From Tautonia plasticadhaerens (GTDB lineage Bacteria; Planctomycetota; Planctomycetia; Isosphaerales; Isosphaeraceae), in contig NZ_CP036426.1 of assembly GCF_007752535.1 (NCBI RefSeq), positions 3,658,001-3,722,000 on the forward strand: a stretch of DNA of 64,000 nt, given 5' to 3'. The first letter of the stretch is position 1. The number at the start of each line of letters is the position of its first letter. The notes beneath the pieces are model-generated. The model saw nothing but the letters and a program-made list of their open reading frames with translations, did not search any database and was not told the DNA's origin. The translations under genes and the position numbers were made by a program. Positions 8,901 through 16,636 of the stretch are shown one piece after another.

Positions 8901-9649
8901 ACCAGGGCCGACCCGGAGGCCGAGGTGACTTCCGCGAGGGGCTTGCCGGCGGCGATCAGCGCCGAGGTCCGGATCGTCCGGCGGAGCAGGGCCGCCGGGA
9001 TCGCCTCCCGGGCGGCCGCGAGCGTCATGGAAGACGGGGCCAGCCCGCGACGGGAGAGTCGGCGTCGCAGCCGCTCCCGGGCCGTCGCCAGCCGACGCTT
9101 GAGCGTCCCGGTCGGCCATCGGAGCTGCCGGGCCGCCTCGTCCCGGGTCAGGCCCCGGACGTCGCAGAGGATTACCGGCACCCGGTACTTCTCCGGGAGC
9201 CTCGCCAGCTCCTCGTCGATCGCCCGGCGCAGGTCGTCCCGGTCGGCCCCCTCGGACTGGGATTGCCCCCGGGCCTCGGGATCGATCAACAGCTCCCGGG
9301 TGCGTCGGCGGAGGGCGTCGGCCCGGGCCCGGACGGCGACCCGGTGGGCCACCCCGTAGAGCCAGGGGCCCAGCCGATCCGGGTCCCGGAGCGACCCGGC
9401 CTTGCGGGCGAGGATCAGGAAAGTCGCCTGGAAGGCGTCCTCCACGTCCCTCGGGTCGCGCAGGGCCCTCCGGCAGAGCCCCAGGACCATCGGCCCGTGT
9501 TTGTTGACGATCGCCTCGAAGGCGATCTCGTCCTGATGCTCGACGAAGCGTCCCAGCAGCGGGCCGTCTCCCAGCCCCGAGGCGCTCCCCACCTCGAAGA
9601 GCGTCCGGAAGGCCTGCTCGGCGGTCGTCCTCGGGCTCGGCTGTGACAT
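5996..9649 (-). CDS. ECF sigma factor fused to membrane segment, extracytoplasmic repeats and TlpA-like thioredoxin
   Basis: This 1217-residue protein starts as a complete ECF sigma factor: region 2 at ~40-110 (DVEDAFQATFLILAR) and region 4 at ~140-200 (LPEKYRVPVILCDVRGLTRD, then a helix-turn-helix). A hydrophobic segment at ~262-284 would place the rest outside the cytoplasm. The middle ~750 residues contain several beta-rich, carboxypeptidase-regulatory-like units (VRGRVIDHRDRPVRDAEVFL is one). The last ~150 residues are a TlpA/ResA-type redoxin with 'FWATWCGPC' (Cys ~1099 and ~1102) and a cis-Pro 'GVPTAVLID'. Planctomycete ECF factors with long C-terminal extensions are known; a redox output or sensor linked to transcription is inference. 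The ATG is chosen because sigma region 2 lies close behind it. Confidence 0.85.
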   Translation of the reverse strand: MSQPSPRTTAEQAFRTLFEVGSASGLGDGPLLGRFVEHQDEIAFEAIVNKHGPMVLGLCRRALRDPRDVEDAFQATFLILARKAGSLRDPDRLGPWLYGVAHRVAVRARADALRRRTRELLIDPEARGQSQSEGADRDDLRRAIDEELARLPEKYRVPVILCDVRGLTRDEAARQLRWPTGTLKRRLATARERLRRRLSRRGLAPSSMTLAAAREAIPAALLRRTIRTSALIAAGKPLAEVTSASGSALVSGVLTGMILANVKAIGIVVLSGFVVAGGALITVARAPRAGALAPPPGAIALAEAPPGGEPAPEDRWPAGVEVRGRVIDHRDRPVRDAEVFLLGEETLTVFAIPEAEGEGFSTSWMRRPELPEGPATASATTDDRGAFSLRRPGSEADRIAVIADEVLLWTVPRSALPRSGDVEVRLPEPGSIEIRCDVPGKPDTQDFQVVSRTFDGVDWESDVLYLRDVGVDNPGRKVVEHLPPARFVVERLNMTDRGGWGLLLTPSERTLLAVDRGGRASASFDRREGRPARGRVRGLDGVKLRYAHVTISYWGPEEEPRPSGEPTRYLTHLDVLPVGPDGTFETPPLPPGSYEFRLDAIRASTPNASRQSADFSGVARLDVPEEGDPGPVELVAEARGPLAAGARPLDDPEEPGLLVRARDEHGAPVDDFDILLYAPQIAPPSAIGEGGRAALTPEELLDWNGGDLVVRSPGFASTIVPLGAIEGRRDVDVTLERGTEVRLTVRDASGRPVPGDLLPLPLLATARHRDSAMMILSYGDQEARDREIERSNLLNVGRSEDGVFAFRLPDDAEEPLTLGISHPELIRFYVEGPVMPSDVLGGRWDVVLPEPATLEVSLRPDTGGGGKSPFAGGSYWVGPMLPGNGDSIPIVESGAFEGDEWRATIRGLAPGRYHLHASTTPREGRDPSRWREAHPGVYREARKLDLEAGRTKSARFEPPPFDRDAWRGDRSATITVEPAGGGSLAGKSYRVWYRLANYDELPVAGGTFDASGRIRIEGVAASGDDPAGGMYTVEVGEVSLEPFRIDREPAEQSVTLRMPPMAGDRAPEGLARDLESGREVFLSEFSGRVVLLEFWATWCGPCREPIERLAALGASRGEDWKDRVAIVAVGIDEDRDVLRRYVTTRGLGSIRHLWSPAPDPEEVPGPEGSDVPRASLSYAIRGVPTAVLIDPEGRIAWRGHPSSVDLEEEIKNLLAPR

Positions 9650-9808
9650 GAGATCCGTCCCGTCGGTTGCGAGGGGTCATCCCCAACGTACTGCGGGGAT
9701 CGGGGCGTTGGATCCCGCTTTCTCCCCGATTCTCCCCGGACCTTCCGGACCAGGAGTGGCGCCGGGGACGACGGGACGGGGGCCGAGGCGAGGAGGGGGA
9801 CGATCCCG

Positions 9809-9837
9809 TTGTCCGGCGTCGGGGAGGGCGATAGGGT
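9809..9837 (+). promoter_or_regulatory. Putative promoter of the sialidase-like gene
   Basis: TTGTCC and TAGGGT are separated by 17 bases, about 74 bases before the ATG at 9911. It fits the TTGnnn-17/18-TAnnnT pattern seen elsewhere in the window. Confidence 0.4.
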
Positions 9838-9910
9838 AGGGCGGCCCGGGTCGAGGCAACGCAGTCGAGTCGCCGGAGACTGCCGCCCCGGGCATCGAGG
9901 AGTCCGCACC

Positions 9911-11008
9911 ATGTCGATCGTCGCGCTCGCGGCCGGGATCCTGCTGATCGCCCCCTCGCCCCTTCCCCCCGGGGTCGACGCCCCGGCCGGGGGGACGCTC
10001 CAGGTCCGCCGGGTCTTCGGCCCGGAGATCGAGACCGGCCCGTACAAGCACCCGGCCTGCATGGCCGAGCTGGACGGCGGCGACCTCTACCTCGTCTACT
10101 ACGGCGGCGCCGGCGAGTACGCCACCGACACGGCGGTCTACGGCTCCCGGCTGGCGAAGGGCTCCGACGCCTGGACCGCCCCCGAGGTGATCGCCAGGGA
10201 CCCCTTCCGGTCGGCCGGCAACGGCGTGATCTGGCAGGCGCCCGACGGCCGGGCCTGGCTCTTCTACGTCGTCCGGTTCGGGGAGACGTGGTCGAGCTCC
10301 CGGATCCAGTTCAAGGTCTCCGACGACGGCGCCCGGACCTGGTCCGACGCCTCGGTGCTGGCCACCGAGCCGGGCATGATGGTCCGCAACCGGCCGATCG
10401 TGCTCGACGACGGCTCCTACCTGCTGCCCGCCTATCTGGAGAAGGGGGAGGACACCGAGTCGGTCGCGCCCGACAGCACCTCGCTCTTCTTCCGCTTCGA
10501 CCCCCAGGACCCGACGGGCGGCTGGGTCGAGCTGGGGCGCATCCGGTCGCCGAAGGGGAACATCCAGCCGGCCCCGGTGCAGCTCGACGACGGCCGGATC
10601 GTCGCCTACTGCCGACGGGGGGGCGGCTACGGCCCGACGACCGACGGCTACCTCGTCCGGGCCGAGTCGACCGACGGCGGCCTGACCTGGACCGAGGGGG
10701 TCGACTCCCCCTTCCCGAACCCGAACGCGGCGGTCGACTTCCTGGAGCTGGACGGCGGCGATCTCCTGCTCGTCTACAACGACAGCATGAGCCGGCGCAC
10801 CCCCCTGGCCGTCGCCCTCTCGACCGACGACGATCAGTCCTACCCCCACCGCCGGGCCATCGCCGACGGCGAGGGCGACTTCGCCTATCCCATCGCCTTC
10901 CAGGCCGAGGACGGCCGGATCCACGTCGTCTTCACCTCCGATCGCCGGTCCGTGGTCAACCACGCGATCTTCGATGAGGCCTGGATCCGAGGTGGGGACT
11001 CGGAGTGA
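9911..11008 (+). CDS. Secreted sialidase/neuraminidase-like (BNR) protein
   Basis: The product has 365 residues with a short N-terminal hydrophobic signal (residues 1-18). It shows the six-bladed propeller signature of sialidases: Asp-box-like motifs 'SDDGARTWSD' (~138) and 'STDGGLTWTE' (~258), with 'DDGSYLLPAY' and 'QLDDGRIVAYCRR' strands between. Family members act on sialic acid or other glycosides outside the cytoplasm, but in planctomycetes the substrate is often unknown. It lies convergent to a beta-helix protein, consistent with a polysaccharide-degradation neighbourhood. Catalytic residues cannot be assigned by eye. Confidence 0.8.
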   Translation: MSIVALAAGILLIAPSPLPPGVDAPAGGTLQVRRVFGPEIETGPYKHPACMAELDGGDLYLVYYGGAGEYATDTAVYGSRLAKGSDAWTAPEVIARDPFRSAGNGVIWQAPDGRAWLFYVVRFGETWSSSRIQFKVSDDGARTWSDASVLATEPGMMVRNRPIVLDDGSYLLPAYLEKGEDTESVAPDSTSLFFRFDPQDPTGGWVELGRIRSPKGNIQPAPVQLDDGRIVAYCRRGGGYGPTTDGYLVRAESTDGGLTWTEGVDSPFPNPNAAVDFLELDGGDLLLVYNDSMSRRTPLAVALSTDDDQSYPHRRAIADGEGDFAYPIAFQAEDGRIHVVFTSDRRSVVNHAIFDEAWIRGGDSE

Positions 11009-11069
11009 GGGGCGAACTCGGATGACGGGCGACGGATGAACGCGATTGGATCGCGACTCGGGCGGACGA

Positions 11070-11090
11070 GGGCCGGACGCCTCCCGGCCC
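11070..11090. terminator. Hairpin between convergent genes
   Basis: A GGGCCGG/CCGGCCC stem with a seven-base loop sits between the convergent sialidase-like and beta-helix genes. There is no T-tract, so it could act in either direction. Confidence 0.35.
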
Positions 11091-11118
11091 GTCCTCGGTC
11101 ATCCGTCCTGCTCGTCCG

Positions 11119-12273
11119 TCACGGCTGCGGGCCCTCCTCCCTCGGCCCCGCCGGGCGGGCGGGGCTGTCGGGGGGGAGGCCCAGGTCGCCCTGCTTGGGG
11201 TCGGGGAAGCGGGGGTCGACGCCGGCCCGGCCGTCCTGCTCGGGCAGGTCGAGGCGGGGGAGGCCCCGGCCGGGCTCGTCGACGCAGAACCAGACGTTCC
11301 TCGCCAGCTCGAACGTCTCGGGGGCGGTGCCGGGGCCGATGTTGATCGGGATCGCCAGCTCGTCGGATCGGTAGGCGATGATGTTGTCGGTGAACCGGCC
11401 GTTTCGGCTCGGGGCGAACTCCGGCCCGTCGCTCTCCTGGAGGATCCGGAGCGCGAACCGGCCGGGCCGGTAGAAGATGCAGTGCCGCACCACCGCCCCG
11501 TCCACCCCCACGAACGCCACGCCGGCCGTCGAGCCGACGACGACGCAGTCTTCCACCGTCAGGTCCTTCGCCTCGTACCCCGGATCCGGCGGCCGGAAGT
11601 ACGGCCGGCCGGTGCTGCCGCCGAGGTTCAGGGCCCGGTCCCCCGCCCGTTCGAACCGGCATCGCCGGACCGACACGTCGGAGCTTCCCCCCTTGGCCTG
11701 CACGCCGTTGCCCCCCCGGCCGCCGCCGTCCCGGAAGGTGCAGCCGACGATCGTCCCCCGGTGGCATCCCACCAGGTCGATCCCCGAACCCCCCGACCCC
11801 CAGCGCTCGACCGTGCAGCCCTCGACCTGGAACGCATCAACGCCCGAGAGCTTGATCCCGTCCCGATTCCCGTCCGGCCCCACGTCCCGCACCACCAGCC
11901 CCTTCAGCGTGACGTGGTGGGCCGGCGTGGCGCCCGAACCGCCGTCGTCGATGTTCAGCCCGTTGCCCGATGCCCCTTCCAGCACCAGGTCTCGCAGCTC
12001 GACGTGCCTCGGCCCGGCCAGGTGAATCCCGGATCCTCCCCCCCGGATCACCGGCGGCCGCGCCGGGTCGGCCGCCGCGATCACGATCGGCCTGCCCGGC
12101 TCACCTTCGAGGCCCGGGACGCTCAGTCCCCCCTCGTACTCCCCCGGCTCCAGGGCGATGGTCGTCCCCGGGGCGGCCGAGGCCAGGGCCTCGCGCAGAC
12201 CGGCCGAGTCCGAGACGGTGTCGGTCGGGCCGGGGAGGGCGGCGGCAAGGATCAGGACGAGTTCGGTCATCAT
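11119..12273 (-). CDS. Secreted right-handed parallel beta-helix repeat protein
   Basis: The product has 384 residues with a short hydrophobic N terminus (MMTELVLILAAALPGP) and the opening 'SDSAGLREALASAAPGTTI' typical of pectate-lyase-like or NosD-like proteins. Successive ~22-residue coils follow (HVELRDLVLEG, FQVEGCTVERW, VSVRRCRFERAGD, LTVEDCVVVGS). Such proteins bind or cleave polysaccharides outside the cytoplasm. The Gly-rich turns and a C-terminal Pro-rich tail are visible; lyase catalytic residues are not identifiable by eye. It is convergent with the sialidase-like gene. Confidence 0.8.
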   Translation of the reverse strand: MMTELVLILAAALPGPTDTVSDSAGLREALASAAPGTTIALEPGEYEGGLSVPGLEGEPGRPIVIAAADPARPPVIRGGGSGIHLAGPRHVELRDLVLEGASGNGLNIDDGGSGATPAHHVTLKGLVVRDVGPDGNRDGIKLSGVDAFQVEGCTVERWGSGGSGIDLVGCHRGTIVGCTFRDGGGRGGNGVQAKGGSSDVSVRRCRFERAGDRALNLGGSTGRPYFRPPDPGYEAKDLTVEDCVVVGSTAGVAFVGVDGAVVRHCIFYRPGRFALRILQESDGPEFAPSRNGRFTDNIIAYRSDELAIPINIGPGTAPETFELARNVWFCVDEPGRGLPRLDLPEQDGRAGVDPRFPDPKQGDLGLPPDSPARPAGPREEGPQP

Positions 12274-12315
12274 GTTGATCGGTCGCTGGAGGTGATGCGA
12301 AGACGCCGGGCGAGG

Positions 12316-12756
12316 TCAGCACGGCTGGTCCGGTTGCGCGGCCCAGTCCTCGGCCCTCAGGCCGGGGATCTTGCCGAAGTCGGCGAGGTCCCGGGTCACC
12401 AGGGTCGCGTCCCGGGCGAGGGCGATCGCGGCGATCCTCAGGTCCATCGTCCCGACCCGGAGGCGGGATTGGCGGAGGCGCCTGAACTGCGCCGACGCTT
12501 CCTCGTCGTAGTCGAGCACGATGAGTCGACCGTAGTCATCGAGCAGTCGATGGAGCCTGAGGTACGAGTCGACCTCCTCGGCCCCCGACCGCGATCGGGC
12601 GATCCGGCTCATCCAGCCTCGCACCTGCTCCTCGAAGCTGATAATGGTCGTGGCCACCTCCTCGATCGGCACCGCCCCGAGGCGATCGATCAGCGATCGG
12701 GCGGCCGGGGGGTTCCGCATGAGGAGGCTCAGCGCGTCCGTGTCGAGGACGATCAT
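12316..12756 (-). CDS. vapC: PIN-domain toxin, VapC family
   Basis: The product has 146 residues, close to the usual VapC length. It has the four acidic positions of PIN ribonucleases: 'LDTDALSLL' (Asp5/Asp7), Glu in 'ISFEEQVRGW' (~42), 'GTMDLRIAAIAL' (Asp ~104) and 'LVTRDLADFGKIPGL' (Asp ~122). The family cleaves RNA, often tRNA or rRNA. Its start overlaps the stop of the antitoxin gene by four bases (ATGA), the classic coupled arrangement. Confidence in the fold is high; the RNA target is unknown. Confidence 0.9.
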   Translation of the reverse strand: MIVLDTDALSLLMRNPPAARSLIDRLGAVPIEEVATTIISFEEQVRGWMSRIARSRSGAEEVDSYLRLHRLLDDYGRLIVLDYDEEASAQFRRLRQSRLRVGTMDLRIAAIALARDATLVTRDLADFGKIPGLRAEDWAAQPDQPC

Positions 12757-12974
12757 CTCGGGGCCTTCCGCCGGGACGAGGACTTCGGCCGCAGCGATTC
12801 GCGGTATTCACGACCAAGCTGAATCGCCTCCTCGAACATCGGGTCGTCGGCGAAGGTGCCCACGATCGCCCGCCAATCCTTGACCGGCGTGGACTCCCGG
12901 TCGACCGCCGTCTTCAAGTAGTGCACCTCGGCTTCCAGCTTCGTCAACCGGGCTTCGAGATCGGATCGAGCCAT
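12753..12974 (-). CDS. Antitoxin partner of the PIN-domain toxin
   Basis: The product has 73 residues. The N-terminal half is a predicted coiled coil (LEARLTKLEAEVHYLKTAVD), followed by 'DWRAIVGTFADDPMFEEAI' and a basic tail. It precedes and overlaps vapC, with a GAAGGA ribosome site eight bases before the ATG. The DDPMFEEA..LGREYR type is common for planctomycete and cyanobacterial antitoxins. No classical AbrB or ribbon-helix-helix DNA-binding motif is obvious, so autoregulation is uncertain. Confidence 0.8.
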   Translation of the reverse strand: MARSDLEARLTKLEAEVHYLKTAVDRESTPVKDWRAIVGTFADDPMFEEAIQLGREYRESLRPKSSSRRKAPR

Positions 12975-13015
12975 AATCGGGTTCCTTCGATCAGCGTCCG
13001 AATCGGTCGCGAACG

Positions 13016-15862
13016 TTAATCGCCATTCTCCGGCCCCGCCCCCGAGGCGGCAAGGGCGGCCGAGAGGACGCGGCCGGTGGGGGAGTCGACCCGGGAGACG
13101 GCCTCCGGGGGGCCCTCGGCGACGATGAGGCCGCCGGCCGAGCCGGCGCCGGGGCCGAGGTCGATGATCCAGTCGGCGCAGAGCATCAGCTCGGGGTTGT
13201 GCTCGACGACGACCAGCGAGTTCCCCAGGTCCGCCAGCGTGTTCAGGCAGTCGATCAGCGTGAGCACGTCCGAGGGGTGCAGGCCGGTCGTCGGCTCGTC
13301 GAGCAGGAACAGGGCCCTCGGCCGCTCCGATCGCCTCGTCGCCGAGGCGGCCGAGGTGGGCAGGTGCGAGGCCAGCTTCAGCCGCTGCGCCTCGCCCCCG
13401 GAGAGGGTCGAGGCGGGCTGGCCGAGTCGGAGGTAGTCGAGGCCGACCTCCATCAGCGGCCGGAGCTTCGCCTGCACCTTCGGCCGGTTCTTGAAGAAGC
13501 CGAACGCCTCCCGGACGGTCAGATCCAGGACCTCGGCGATGTCCTTCCCCCGGTAGGTGACCTCCAGCGTCTCGGGACGATACCGGGTGCCCCGGCACTC
13601 TGGGCATCGGACCATCACGTCGGTGAGGAATTGCATGTCGATGACCTGGAAGCCGTTCCCCTCGCAGGCGTCGCAGCGCCCCCCGGCGACGTTGAAGCTG
13701 AACCGGCTGGGGCCGTAGCTGCGGAGCTTCGCCTCGTGCGTGGCGGCGAAGGCCTTGCGGATCTCGTCGAAGGCCTTGAGGTACGTCACCGGGTTCGACC
13801 GCGCAGACCGGCCGATCGGCGACTGGTCGACCAGCACCACCTCGTCGATCGCCCCGGTGCCGAGCAGCTCCCGGAACGGCTCTCCCGGCTCGTGCTCCCC
13901 CTTCAGGCGGCGGAGCAGGGCGGGGTAGAGCGTCCGGTCCACCAGCGTGCTCTTGCCCGAGCCGCTGACCCCCGTGACCACGCAGATCAGGCCCGTCGGG
14001 AACGACACGTCGACATCCCTGAGATTGTGCCCGGTCGCCCCCTTCAGCGTGATCCTCTCCTCGCCCGGCTGTCGACGCCTCGCCGGCGGCACCACGCGAC
14101 GGCGCCGGGAGAGGAAGGCGCCGGTCGCCGATTCCGGGACATCCGCCACCCCCTCCGGCGGACCGTCGTAGAGGATCCGGCCGCCCGCCGTCCCGGCCCC
14201 GGGACCCACGTCGACGAGCCGGTCGGCCGCCCTCATGATCGCCTCGTCGTGCTCGACGACGACGACCGCGTTGCCCCGATCCCTCAGGTCGACCAGGCTG
14301 GAGACCAGGCGGTCGACGTCGCTGGGGTGCAGGCCGATCGACGGCTCGTCCAGCACGTAGAGCGTGTTGACCAGCCCCGAGCCCAGGGCCCTCGTCAGCG
14401 CCACCCGCCTCGCCTCGCCGCCGGAGAGGGTCCGGGCCTGGCGGTCGAGCGTCAGGTAGTCCAGGCCGATCCTCCCGAGGTAGCCCAGCCGGGCCAGCAC
14501 CGGGTCGATCGCCCGTCGGGCGACGGGCCCGGCGACCTCATCGGAGGATGCGAATGCGTCGAGGATCCCCCGGGCCTCGCCGATCGGCAGCGCCGACAGC
14601 TCCGAGACGTCCTTCCCGGCGACCTTCACCGCGAGCGCCTCGGGCCGGAGCCGGGCGCCGTCGCACTCGGGGCAGGTCCGGTAGCCCCGCCATCGGCTGA
14701 GGAAGACCCGGACGTGCATCTTGTAGATCTTCCGCTCCAGCCAGGCGAAGAACCGCCTCAGGCCGAGGAAGCCCTGCCTCGGCACCCCCTCGACGATCAG
14801 CGTCACCTGCTCCGGGTCCAGATACTTGAACGGCCGGTCGGTGGGGATGCCGAGCGCAGGGGCCACGCGCAAGAGGTCGTCGAGGTGCTCCCGGTACTTC
14901 GGCGTCGTCCACGGGGCGATGGCACCGCCCTCGATCGACTTCGACGGGTCGGGCACGATCCGCCCCAGGTCCAGGTCGATGATCCTCCCGAACCCCTTGC
15001 ACGACGGGCAGGCGCCGACCGGGCTGTTCGAGCGGAACAGGCGGGGCTCCGGGGCCATGTGCTCGGTGCCGCACCCGGCGCAGCGCCAGCCCCGATAGAA
15101 CGTGAGCACATGGTCCTCGGCGATGACCCGGCAGCGGCCGAGGCCCCGGTCGAAGGCCGTCTCGATCGAGTCCCCCCGGCGGCCGGGATCCTCCTTGCCC
15201 CGGACGAGGCGGTCGACGATCACGTCGATGGTCGTCGACCCGTCCGGCGGCCCGGGGACCGGCCCCTCCTCGATCGTCCGCACGTCGTCGCCGGCCCGGA
15301 CGCGGAGGAAGCCGTCCTCGCGGAGCATGGCGGCCAGGGCGTCCCGGTCGGTGTCGGGGCGGATCTCGACGGGGAAGCCGACCTGATAGCGGGCCCCTTC
15401 GGGGAGCTGCTCGATCGCCGCCACGACCGCCCCGGCGTCGGCCGGCCGGACCTCCTGCCCGCAATTCATGCACATGACCCGGCCCAGCCGGGCGTAGAGC
15501 ACGGCCAGGTAGTCGTCCACCTCCGTGACCGAGCCGACGGTGCTCCGGCTCGACCGCCGGCCCTGCCGCTGCGAGACGGCGATGGCCGGCGGCAGGCCCT
15601 CGATCCGGTCGGCCTCGGGCTTGTCGAGCGTCTCCAGGAACTGCCGGGCATAGGGGGAGAACGTCTCGACGTACCGGCGCTGGCCCTCGGCGTAGAGGGT
15701 GTCGAACGCGAGCGAACTCTTGCCCGAGCCGCTGACGCCGGTGAAGACGATCAGCTCGTCGCGCGGGAGGTCGAGGTCGACATTCTTGAGGTTGTGGACC
15801 CGGACGCCCCTCAGCCGCATGAGGTCCGTCTCGGCGTGCGGTCCGGCGATCGGGGCGGTCAT
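13016..15862 (-). CDS. uvrA: UvrA family excinuclease ABC subunit A
   Basis: The product has 948 residues, the usual UvrA length. The ATG is preceded by AGGAGG five bases away. Two ABC modules are present: Walker A 'TGVSGSGKSSL' (~40) and 'TGVSGSGKSTL' (~645), each with an LSGGEA signature and a DEP Walker B. Zinc modules appear as CAGC...CPSC and CDAC...CPEC. The family scans DNA for bulky damage and loads UvrB. The insertion sequence around 'ETFSPYARQFLETLDKPEADRIEG' and 'QGRRSSRSTVGSVTE' resembles a UvrA subclass distinct from the standard E. coli-like protein, so this may be a second UvrA rather than the main repair enzyme. No uvrB or uvrC lies nearby. Confidence 0.9.
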   Translation of the reverse strand: MTAPIAGPHAETDLMRLRGVRVHNLKNVDLDLPRDELIVFTGVSGSGKSSLAFDTLYAEGQRRYVETFSPYARQFLETLDKPEADRIEGLPPAIAVSQRQGRRSSRSTVGSVTEVDDYLAVLYARLGRVMCMNCGQEVRPADAGAVVAAIEQLPEGARYQVGFPVEIRPDTDRDALAAMLREDGFLRVRAGDDVRTIEEGPVPGPPDGSTTIDVIVDRLVRGKEDPGRRGDSIETAFDRGLGRCRVIAEDHVLTFYRGWRCAGCGTEHMAPEPRLFRSNSPVGACPSCKGFGRIIDLDLGRIVPDPSKSIEGGAIAPWTTPKYREHLDDLLRVAPALGIPTDRPFKYLDPEQVTLIVEGVPRQGFLGLRRFFAWLERKIYKMHVRVFLSRWRGYRTCPECDGARLRPEALAVKVAGKDVSELSALPIGEARGILDAFASSDEVAGPVARRAIDPVLARLGYLGRIGLDYLTLDRQARTLSGGEARRVALTRALGSGLVNTLYVLDEPSIGLHPSDVDRLVSSLVDLRDRGNAVVVVEHDEAIMRAADRLVDVGPGAGTAGGRILYDGPPEGVADVPESATGAFLSRRRRVVPPARRRQPGEERITLKGATGHNLRDVDVSFPTGLICVVTGVSGSGKSTLVDRTLYPALLRRLKGEHEPGEPFRELLGTGAIDEVVLVDQSPIGRSARSNPVTYLKAFDEIRKAFAATHEAKLRSYGPSRFSFNVAGGRCDACEGNGFQVIDMQFLTDVMVRCPECRGTRYRPETLEVTYRGKDIAEVLDLTVREAFGFFKNRPKVQAKLRPLMEVGLDYLRLGQPASTLSGGEAQRLKLASHLPTSAASATRRSERPRALFLLDEPTTGLHPSDVLTLIDCLNTLADLGNSLVVVEHNPELMLCADWIIDLGPGAGSAGGLIVAEGPPEAVSRVDSPTGRVLSAALAASGAGPENGD

Positions 15863-15884
15863 CGGGCCTCCTGTGATGCGACGC

Positions 15885-16151
15885 TCAACGATCGGCGATC
15901 GGGCCTGCCGCCTCGCCGCCGGAGGGGCGGATCGCGTCCCAGTCGATCTCGGCGACCCAGAGGTTCTCCTCGGCCGAGAACAGGACGCGACCATCGGCCT
16001 CCAACTCGTCGTCCGAGAGCACAAGCCGCATCCCGTCGCTGAGTTCGAGGCGATGCCTGGCCAGATCCTCGGCGGTCCCCCGACAGTTCAGCCGGAGTCG
16101 GCCGCGCGGGTCGGCGTTGTGGAAGTCGGCGAAAACGGTCGGCGTGTCCAT
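15885..16151 (-). CDS. Small acidic protein, second gene of a two-gene cassette
   Basis: The product has 88 residues, is acidic and apparently soluble: MDTPTVFADFHNADPRGRLR, then 'GTAEDLARHRLELSDGMRL', 'LSDDELEADGRVLFSAEENLWVAEIDW'. The predicted strands suggest a small beta-rich fold. It follows the gene upstream by five bases, implying co-transcription. I do not recognise it. Its size, charge and pairing would suit an immunity or antitoxin role, which is inference only. Confidence 0.65.
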   Translation of the reverse strand: MDTPTVFADFHNADPRGRLRLNCRGTAEDLARHRLELSDGMRLVLSDDELEADGRVLFSAEENLWVAEIDWDAIRPSGGEAAGPIADR

Positions 16152-16156
16152 GCGAT

Positions 16157-16486
16157 TCACCCTCGACTTCCGGATCGACCCGGGTTCGGGATGGTTGGCG
16201 TCAGGAGGCGGCTCGCCTGCTCGGGCGAGAGGCCGGTCAGGGTGGCATGATGAACGCTTCGTCCCGCGGTGCGGACGACGTCTCCCCCCGCCGCCCGGAC
16301 CTCGCCAACGGTGGTCACCCCGATCTGCCCGTGGGGGATCGACGCGGCGAGCTGCTCGATCGACCGATCGGCCGAACATTCGACGGAGATCCCGGTCACG
16401 CCGCCCGGGTGCGTGGCCACGCCCCGGGCGACATCCTCCGGACGATTCCTTCCCCCTCGGACGACCTGGGCCGTGTCGGGCAGCAT
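16157..16486 (-). CDS. Small conserved protein with VRGG and IPHG..VTT motifs, first gene of a two-gene cassette
   Basis: The product has 109 residues: MLPDTAQVVRGGRNRPEDV, 'GVTGISVECSADRSIEQLA', 'IPHGQIGVTTVGEVRAAGGDV', 'HATLTGLSPEQASRLL', 'TPTIPNP'. I have the impression of similar uncharacterised small proteins in cyanobacteria and planctomycetes. A TACAAT element ends four bases before this ATG, which would make the mRNA nearly leaderless and is why I prefer this start over ATG 16492 or GTG 16504. The acidic 88-residue partner follows after five bases. The pair has toxin-antitoxin-like architecture, but no activity can be assigned. Confidence 0.65.
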   Translation of the reverse strand: MLPDTAQVVRGGRNRPEDVARGVATHPGGVTGISVECSADRSIEQLAASIPHGQIGVTTVGEVRAAGGDVVRTAGRSVHHATLTGLSPEQASRLLTPTIPNPGRSGSRG

Positions 16487-16490
16487 ACCC

Positions 16491-16520
16491 ATTGTAGCAG
16501 CCACCGACCTATCGGATCAG
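16491..16520 (-). promoter_or_regulatory. Putative promoter of the two-gene cassette
   Basis: CTGATC and TACAAT on the minus strand are separated by 18 bases. The -10 element lies directly before the ATG at 16486, predicting a leaderless or nearly leaderless transcript. Confidence 0.4.
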
Positions 16521-16636
16521 GGATCGAGGCGAGGCGGCTCCCGGCGAGCCGATCCGGGGGAACAGCTCGCCGGGCGCCCTTCGATCATCTCGGCGACTCG
16601 AAGACCTCCGCGTCGAGACCTCGCCCGATCGCCCGA

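Noticed and set aside
6848-9646. Long open frame of 932 codons on the plus strand opposite the first sigma fusion
   Set aside because: It is the mirror of a high-GC gene: Pro/Arg/Gly-rich, no domain, no ribosome site. The minus-strand protein has clear sigma and redoxin motifs.
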